Below are positions 21,034 through 28,210 of a stretch of DNA of 28,210 nt, in pieces. Under the pieces are notes generated by a model that was not told the origin of the DNA, made no database searches, and saw only the letters and a program-made list of their open reading frames with translations. The stretch spans positions 79,241 to 107,450 of the forward strand of contig NW_014578637.1 in the NCBI RefSeq assembly GCF_000485595.1, given 5' to 3'. Source of the stretch: Priapulus caudatus (taxonomy: Eukaryota; Priapulida; Priapulimorpha; Priapulimorphida; Priapulidae). The stretch's first letter is position 1. The number at the start of each line of letters is the position of its first letter. The translations under genes were made by a program, and so were the position numbers.

Positions 21034-21405
21034 TTATGCATGAACGCGGTCAGTATATCCTGACATCAAGCGGGTAACGGTCGTGATGCTCTGATACAGG
21101 AACAGGTGGTCGCTTACCCCTAAATAATTACAAGCTTGCCATCGCCACAGAACATTGCTGTAAAACGCATCTGCATGGTCTCCTTCTGGGCTTGGTGCTG
21201 TGAAGTAGCGCATCCCGTACTGTGTAGGGAGTGGTGACTGTTTTTCTACTGAAAGCAGGATCAACGCAGCCTTGTAACAAACACTGAAGGAAGAATCACT
21301 GTAGGGGGATACAGTTATGGTTCTTACGCACACCAAGCTATCCCGCATCTCTGACTGCTTGAACTCCTCACAGCACCCTGCAACCCTTTTTAATGTATCT
21401 CATTT
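21034..21405 (-). CDS. weak candidate exon, unknown protein
   Basis: A minus-strand frame of about 124 codons reads LKRVAGCCEEFKQSEMRDSL, then a mixed, globular-looking middle (MRYFTAPSPEGDHADAFY, NVLWRWQACNYLGVSDHLF), to a stop at 21034. Composition is more protein-like than other frames nearby, but a frame of this length is not rare by chance and no family is recognised. No clear splice sites or polyadenylation signal. Confidence 0.2.
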
Positions 21406-21409
21406 CATG

Positions 21410-22285
21410 TATATTAAATAATTACAGGTGACACCTGCAAACCATATTTTACAACTGCGTACGTAAGTAAGGTCCTGGAGTATGCATGTGTTTTTAAGCC
21501 ATCTTATGTCTGATTTAGCGATGGCTATAATGATGGGGATATAGCGTAGTTCAGTCTTCACAGCTTGCTCGGCACCACCTTATTGGTTGTGTTATACAAA
21601 GACTAGCATAGGTACTCGGCGTTGCTCAGGGGAAACGTCCAGGGACAACTTGTAGAGCAAATCCTGACACATATATATAGGTCTACTCACTTAATTCTTA
21701 GCATAGAGTCGCAATAGAGAACGAGAAGGGGGTAAACAATATTGGGACAAAAACAGTTTGAAAGATTGTATGATTTCATGTAGTCAAAGTCTTCTAAATA
21801 TACATTGTGTAGAAAATGCGCCAAGTTACTATGAATATTATGCTTGTCTGGCGGTGCTTCAACTGGTGACGGCATTAGCGCACACTATTCCAGAATGTGC
21901 TTTGAGCCATTCCAACATGCACTGCGCGCTACGACAACAGCAGCCATTTCGAAGTATTCGTACCTTTGATATTTTACTTGCTTTTAAATGGTATTTTTTA
22001 CTTTTAGTCTATCCTTTTAAAGCAGCTGATTCTCGCAACAAAATGCTAAAAAACACCTACTGTGAGCATACTTGCAGTATGAAAACATGACGAAATGTTC
22101 TCATTAATCCAGAAATGTGATCCGAGGTAGAGCATTTTGAAGACTGAGTTTTGGCATATAGATTTATCAACATATCGATCATATCGAGGAAATCACCCTG
22201 TCGAACGACAGCAGAAAGATAAACTCATCAATCTAAATATATATATGCAATATCCAATATATTGTAGTAGCGTGTATCTAAATAT
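21410..22285. other. no supported feature
   Basis: AT-rich sequence with short overlapping frames only. Confidence 0.5.
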
Positions 22286-22290
22286 AGGAT

Positions 22291-22552
22291 AATGAAAGTG
22301 TCAATGACACTATAGCTCACCACCACTATCCACCTAGTACTACATTATATAAAACAATAGTATATATTATGGGAGAACTCCCATTATATAGCATATCTCC
22401 CATTATAGCGACCGTAGTGAGCTCTTTAGACTATACTATGCGATCCAATAATTTGCTCTTTTTTTAAATATCAAAACGCGTGTGATATATTTTGGGGCCA
22501 GTCCTTATTCATTCATATACCAATGAAAGTGTCAATGACACTATAGCTCACC
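22291..22552. repeat. two identical 31-bp direct repeats with a palindromic core
   Basis: The 31-bp block starting AATGAAAGTGTCAATGACAC and ending TATAGCTCACC occurs at 22291-22321 and 22522-22552 without a mismatch. Its core AGTGTCA-A-TGACACT is a perfect 7-bp inverted repeat. Between the copies lies ATGGGAG-AA-CTCCCAT (22369-22384), another perfect hairpin. Sequence outside the 31 bp is not shared. Confidence 0.85.
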
Positions 22553-22868
22553 TTGGGTGTGATAGAACAGGGAGATGATATTGAAAATTTGGTAAGTGTT
22601 TCAGTCATGACGGACCAAAATGTGATCAAATGTCCTTATTCCCTGTGTTATACAAATAGAAATTTCACTATTTTGTTTCAGGGTTAGGTTATATGCGAAA
22701 ATAAATGTTTCATATCTGAAAGTCTGAAATCTGGGTGAGAGATGGCGCTATGCCTAAATGATTGCCATTTTGGTTTGCGATTATCGCGCAAAGAAAAGCA
22801 ATAAAATATTCCAGTCAAATTACTGTAACAAAGAATCTAAAACACAATATTACACGTAGGTATGATTA

Positions 22869-22889
22869 GGTAGGTAGGTAGGTAGGTAA
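22869..22889. repeat. short TAGG microsatellite
   Basis: Five consecutive GGTA units ahead of the first dispersed-repeat copy. Confidence 0.9.
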
Positions 22890-22913
22890 ATTTAACAAAA
22901 TTGAATGAATCTA

Positions 22914-23085
22914 ATGGCCATTTTCATTTTTGCCAAAGGTGAGCGTGGCTCGAAAGTAGATCGACTGGCGTGCTCCAAAATGGTCGGTTCAAATCCCTCC
23001 ATAGAAGTAACAACTGGTATGCAATTTGAACATGTGGGGTCAAACGGTTCTTGAGTTATCGTTGACCATAGGCAGACACTGAAAT
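22914..23085 (+). repeat. dispersed repeat family, copy 1
   Basis: It shares with 24918-25098 the blocks ATGGCCAT, TTTTTGCCAAA, GCGTGGCT, GTAACAACTG(G)TATGCAATTTG and GAGTTATCGTTGACC. More distantly, 22440-22520 matches 24800-24885 (ATATCAAA, TGTGATAT, CCTTATT), so the family unit may be longer than this block. A box-B-like GGTTCAAATCC occurs here but not in copy 2. Confidence 0.7.
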
Positions 23086-23107
23086 GCATAGTGAAATTGG
23101 CAAAATC

Positions 23108-24255
23108 TACCTAATTTCAGACTTTCCAGCAGTCCTTGACAACATTTTAGGGAGAAATTGAGGTTTTTTTAGGGCCATTTTAGGAATTTTTAGGGATGAA
23201 TCGAAACATTTTAGGGATAAAATAAGTCACTTACCTTTCATAAACATCAACGTGTTAACTTACAGATACAGTAATGAGTTCTATGTGGTATGTGTCCAGT
23301 CTACCAGCTATTCCTATCCTCCAAGTCCTCGATACGACTGTACATCATCAAGTTTCATGCAAATTAGGCATGTCTTGTACATCCAGCCAGGAACAGGTCG
23401 TGTAATCAGACACTGAAGCATAGGAATCACTGGTAGACTGAGAGTCACAATACTTACTCTGTATAAAGATAACTAGAAAACATCCATTAGTTCTCCAACC
23501 CTGTGAACTCCAAATGCGGAATGTTCCTGCGGTGATGACAGTAACTAGTGGCGTATTCCGAAATTGATGGACAGGGGGGTGGGGCGAAATGTGCCTTGGC
23601 TGCCGCAGGCCGGCCCGTGAGCCGTAGGCATGCCAGTGCTAGGAGGGTCTGGGGGCATGCCCCCCCCAGAAAATTTTGCAATTTTAATGCCCATTTCCTG
23701 CATCTGCAGGCATTACTGTGGGCCATATTCTCATGTCCTGATAACACTATCTCCAACCTAGACTCAACCCTAACAACCACTCCGTCTGATTAGCAGACAA
23801 ACTACGCGACACATTGCAGACAGCGCTGTCTGACTAGGCTATTCCATTTACCGTAGACATGCCAGAATACAAATGCCTGAAAAAAAACAATGTGTGTCCA
23901 AGCGAAAATGCGCATATCATCAGTGCAAATTTTGTAGCAGTGCAACTGAAATGAGGAATATACCCAGCCGCTGCAGAATGTGGAAACTAAGCCCAGAAAT
24001 CGTAATGATTCCGCAGAATGAGGAATGGTTGGAGACCCTGCATAGACATAATTACAAACAAAAAGTTCCATGCATCTCATCACCGAAAAACTCCAAAACA
24101 TATCTGTGATTTTTTTTTTTTTTGGAATTTGAATAAAATTTTTAGCCTTTTTTAGGAATTGCATACATTTTTAAAGTTTTTTTAGGAATTTTAGGGCGAG
24201 CTCAACATTTTAGGAATTTTTAGGAATTTTAGGGCCGCTGGAAAGTATAAGGTAG
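23108..24255. mobile_element. element with inverted ends and TTTAGGAATTTT-type subterminal motifs
   Basis: The left end CTACCTAATTTCAGACTTTC-CAGC mirrors the right end, which reversed reads CTACCTTATACTTTCCAGC. Inside both ends, tandem ATTTTAGGGA / TTTTTAGGAATTTTAGGG motifs repeat, at 23145-23222 and 24113-24235. The core (23240-24100) has only short frames. A related scrap lies at 25603-25637. No transposase recognised, so probably non-autonomous; superfamily unknown. Confidence 0.5.
23545..23690. mobile_element. GC-rich hAT-like fragment nested in the TTTAGG element
   Basis: It begins AGTGGCGTATTCCGAAATTG and holds a GGGGGCATGCCCCC palindrome (23651-23664) followed by AGAAAATTTTGCAATTTTAA. 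This order is common in short hAT-type elements of marine invertebrates. Composition contrasts sharply with the AT-rich host element. The opposite terminus is not evident. Confidence 0.4.
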
Positions 24256-24917
24256 TCGCTTTCTACCGTGATCGTATCAGTGGGTTTACGCGTGAGTGTG
24301 TGAATACACCACTTGCTAGTCGTCTAGAATGATGGCATATATAAACAGACAATCACGAATAGTAATGTTACGTACTCATGAAATGCTCATTAAATGCTCT
24401 ATATTCTTAATTTAGGCATGTCACCCACAACATGGCCGAATCGCGCTAAGTCTAGGTACGCGAGTACCTCACATACACTCGAGAGTTATGATGTCAGTAA
24501 GCTGAAGCAATACCAATATCTCGTCTCGGTCTGTCGTTTGTGTGACACTAAGCTGCGGGCTTCCCTGTCTCACAGCCGAACACGGCGTTATATACTGGCA
24601 TAGGTAGACACGCCTACCGCTATTGTCTCTCCAGTCCCTCCTACATGCCTAGTCTAAGCAATTGACCTATTTCTATCCTGCCTATCCGCGTGCTACTTTG
24701 CACAGCTGGTCATATTTGATGAGGGGCCCGAGCAATGGCTTATTCCTAGGTCTACTTTACATATTCGTCCTTTGACTGTATTAAAAAGCCTGTAATTTGC
24801 ATAATTTTTACAATATCAAACCCCTGTGATATAGTTTGGTTCTGTGCCTGGCCGGATGTTCCTTATTTATACACAATTACAAAAAATTTGCAAAATACGT
24901 TGAACCTGAACTGACTT

Positions 24918-25098
24918 ATGGCCATGTTCCCATTTTTTGCCAAAAAGTGGGCGTGGCTTGCGAAAAGTAGGTCATACTGCGTGCCCAAAACTAGAACGTT
25001 CACATGCTCTCCCTAGGAGTAACAACTGTATGCAATTTGAAATATGTGGGTCAAATGTTTCTCAAGTTATCGTTGACCGTAAGCCAAATGTTGAAAGG
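24918..25098 (+). repeat. dispersed repeat family, copy 2
   Basis: Second copy of the block at 22914-23085, same orientation, about 2 kb downstream, continuing into CCGTAAGCCAAATGTTGAAA and a GACAGACGACGACCCATCGG tail. The TTTAGG element lies between the two copies. Confidence 0.7.
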
Positions 25099-25109
25099 AC
25101 GCACGACAG

Positions 25110-25800
25110 ACGACGACCCATCGGTAATATATATATTAGCTCGTCTTGACGATGTCCAAGGTGAGCCTAAAAATGTAACCACGATGTTTGTTGATTAATA
25201 TTATGCGGTTTGTCCCATATTCTCAATAAAGGCTGTTGAATTTCACTCTGGTGGTCTGTCTACGGCTACTGCATCGCCGGCAAAATATTATGCGGAAACG
25301 CACGAAGATCACACGTGCGTTGTAACAAACCTCAAAGGCCACTACAATATAGACAGAAGGCTTCATCTGTTATACAAGATAGGACACCTCCGTTTCTTTC
25401 ATAATAATGCTGAATATTGATTAAACGAAACTTACATACGCTTTATAACATTAGATATTTCAGAGCCATCCTGAGGCAGGAATGATTATGTACGCAAAAA
25501 GAACATCTTTCACCCGCGATTTTGGGCTTGCCGCCTGTTCTGGATCGGAACCATATAAGTTCGTGGTGAGGCCGGCCTCCGTCATACTATTTGCTGGCGG
25601 TCAAAAAAATTCCTAAAATGCTCCTAATTTTTAGTCGGCAGAGGGAGTATAAGCCGCTTGAGAGAAGGCCCGAACGCGATTAGCTAGCTAGCAAATGGGC
25701 AATGCAGTCCGGCTACATGTTTGGCCTTTGTACAGTTAACGAAGTACAGTACGTGACAATACAATTCGCTATTTCACATTCAACTTTGTTTCCTCCAAAG
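25110..25800. other. no supported gene
   Basis: AATAAA occurs at 25226 but no gene can be tied to it. A scrap of the TTTAGG motif is at 25603-25637. Otherwise nothing recognised. Confidence 0.5.
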
Positions 25801-25892
25801 CATAAAATTTCTTTAAGTGAGCATTAAGTCAAACGCCTGGGTGATTTTCCGACGCCCACTAACAAACGTTGAAATTTCTTGCGTAGCAATTG

Positions 25893-26085
25893 GTGTGTGG
25901 TGCGCGTGGGCCAGTGCTGTGTGCGTGTGGGTTCGTGGCGCGTGTGCGTGCGTGGCGTGCGCGCGCGCGCGCGTTTGCGTGTGCGTGCGAACGTAAAAAT
26001 TTCTTTGGTGAGGCATTGTGGTGCGTGCTGGCGTGCGTGTCATACATGTTTGCGTGTGTGAGCGTGCGCGTGCATGTGTATGTGT
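25893..26085. repeat. degenerate GTGCGTG tract
   Basis: Imperfect GT/GC-rich repeat including (GC)n at 25958-25972. Frames through it are Cys/Arg/Val or His/Ala/Thr artefacts. Confidence 0.85.
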
Positions 26086-28210
26086 GAGGGCATTCAGCGA
26101 GTATAGCATTTCTTTCGCGATAACTATCATTGCCATAGCACAGTGCAGCATAAAGTTTTTTTTTAATTAACAACTGCTGAACTGCTAACTGTCACATGCA
26201 TCGCAGCAAAGCCCCGACACCGCCACCACTAAACTCAGTCGTCAGGCATGTGCAAAGCCCTCAATAGAATTTTTTACATATTTTTGTAAATGTGTACTTG
26301 GTACTTGTGGATCCAATACACATTAATCACTGAAAATATGTGACGTGAACTGTAGATGCTGCATCACACTAATAACAATTTGTGTGTTTAAGACTAAAGC
26401 TATAGAATTTCTTTGATATAACTATCATAGCCTTTGGACTGGTGACAATGCATGAATGCTGAGTGGAAGTGCAGTACTTGTATGTCATTAACATTATTAA
26501 GGGCAGTCTGTTAGCATTTTATAATTTCAATACAAGTTATTATGGCTTCTTCATTTACTTCTGGATATTGCAATCATGGTTTGGATGATGCCTGGGTAAA
26601 TGCTGGAGGCCGTAATTCACAGCCGTGAATGGCCTAGTAATAATTATATGTTTTCCAAAAAATATACAATTGGGGCAACTGACATGCAGCACTACTTTCA
26701 AAAATAAAAGCGCACATCTGAAAATTTACTAATAAAAATAAAATAGGAAAGTGTAACAAATAAGGGCCATTCTACGTGACCCATGATATCTATAGTCTAC
26801 TACAAAAACGAACTCTGTCTGTCTGTCTGTCTGTTTCCTATGGCAATTTTGGCCGTTTATTGGTTTAGGATGCCATAGAATTGCCACATGGTATAGGTTT
26901 ATCACCTCAAAGGGTGGCCTAAGCCACATTTAAAAGGATACACTAAAATGCTGCGATTTAAAACGCAAGGTAAAATATTAGAATTTTGAATGGCCAATGA
27001 AAATGGAATTATTGTCAGTAGCACGGCCAATACAAATGTTGGGGATGACTCACGAGCGTATGTATTATGCCGATTGACTCGCTGCTAAATTTATGTATTT
27101 CTATGTGGGGCGATAGCGTGCAGCTAAATCACGTGTTTGTTTCTCTGTTAGTGCTAGTTTTAATCTATCCGTAAGAATTAAGTAAATATCTATGGCTGGG
27201 CATTTGCTCCTAAAAGTTCAATCCTAAGCTTTTCCGCAGAAGCAGCACCGGCTAGCTTTTCTACAAAATCCTCACTTTTTATGGGCTTGCAATCCTATAT
27301 TAGCTTGCTGCTACTTGTTTAAAAAACTATTTCAGGCAAAGGCACACAGTGTATGCAATATTTAAACATGGTAAGTTAATGCAGGCCGACACTAATATTT
27401 TCCTCAGATATCATCAAACATTCTGCGTGATGGTGCGTGACAGCTGTGTGGCTGGTAACTAACAGTTTTGCGATGTACTACTTCACACTTTAGAATACTA
27501 TCAGTTTGATCAGAGTTTATACTGTTGAACTAGCTACCCAGTACTGCAGTACATCACCTGCACTGGCTAGAAACCTCTTTGAAGGAGCAATCATCCTCAA
27601 GTATGTAACTCCCTGTGACACTATTCTGTGACTTCGGCATCAACTTTTTCTCCATGGATCATAACATTTCAGTATCAAAAACATCTGGGATTGCCCTAAC
27701 ATTTGTTAACGCTAATGACTACTATCGTACTCGAAGCACGAATAGTGTCAGTGCGAATCACATATATTAAGGAGATATTGCTCACTAAAGAGAGGTTTCT
27801 AGGGCAGCGTAAATTATGTATGAAGTATATTTTTGTAGAAATGTCACGCACGTCACAGTGGAAGGGCCTGTTAGTCAAGTAACTTATCTGAACCAAAGAT
27901 GTAGAAAAGACATTTAAAGTGTGGGCAGAGTTAATGTTTGTGGAAATGATAGGGGTATACAAAATGTATATTTTTGCAAGATTATATTGCTGCACTGTGG
28001 ACTGAAAGTCGATATTGAAAGTACTCGAAATTGAGTATTTTTTCCTAAATTCAAATGTATTTTAAAACACAAAAATCGATTCAACTTAAAATGCTGCTAG
28101 CTGTGTATTTTGGCTTTTAGAGATGAAATCTCTACTAGTGGACTTCCAACTCATTTTCCTAGATCGTGGCCACATTACATGGCATATATAATACTATACA
28201 ATTAAGGTTT
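26086..28210. other. AT-rich terminal stretch
   Basis: Contains a CTGT microsatellite (26814-26832) set in what looks like another dispersed repeat (TTTCCTATGGCAATTTTGGC). TATAGnATTTCTTT-type text recurs at 26102 and 26400. No gene is supported. Confidence 0.5.

Noticed and set aside
22920-22995. tRNA-like SINE head (box B-like GGTTCAAATCC)
   Set aside because: The second copy of the repeat lacks the motif and no cloverleaf can be drawn.

Overview
This is animal nuclear DNA: spliced genes with GT-AG introns, a canonical AATAAA signal, C2H2 zinc-finger repeats, abundant microsatellites and minisatellites, and many short non-autonomous DNA transposons. The style suggests an invertebrate, possibly marine, but nothing fixes the species. 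Single-base indels, several at homopolymers, break otherwise convincing exons. That suggests either residual long-read assembly error or pseudogenes.

The best gene is on the + strand, from about 2440 (perhaps 1499) to 8363. It is the C-terminal part of a DZIP3/TTC3-type RING-H2 E3 ubiquitin ligase. Visible exons give a helical, coiled-coil-like segment (2440-2632), two short exons (2916-3039, 3545-3660), a Pro/Gln/Ala-rich exon (3945-4064), an exon opening with a 12-residue tandem repeat and ending in a helical motif (6094-6491), the rest of that domain (7143-7253), and a RING-H2 finger split by an intron (7735-7901, 8268-8363). A polyadenylation signal follows at 8440. Its introns hold a nested foldback transposon (4268-5800), a palindromic MITE (6549-6787) and CATC/CAAT and TG/CGTG microsatellites.

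From 8450 to 15400 the window is mostly repeats: a 17-bp minisatellite at the gene's 3' end, a 371-bp hAT-like MITE, a 73-bp minisatellite, a decayed minus-strand coiled-coil coding remnant (11340-11940), a 380-bp TC tract, and degenerate tandem duplications around 13 and 14.3 kb.

At 15428-16350 lies a minus-strand array of about eleven C2H2 zinc-finger modules. Only the last finger or so is in frame. From 16.5 to 22.2 kb I can name nothing. From 22.2 to 25.1 kb there is a mosaic of repeats: two identical 31-bp palindrome-bearing repeats, two copies of a dispersed family, and an element built of TTTAGGAATTTT-like motifs with a GC-rich insertion. The last 3 kb is AT-rich with microsatellites only.

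I see no operon, defence system, CRISPR array or other clearly new multigene system. The most useful points are the frame-broken E3 ligase, its repeat-bearing exon, and the layered mobile elements in its introns.
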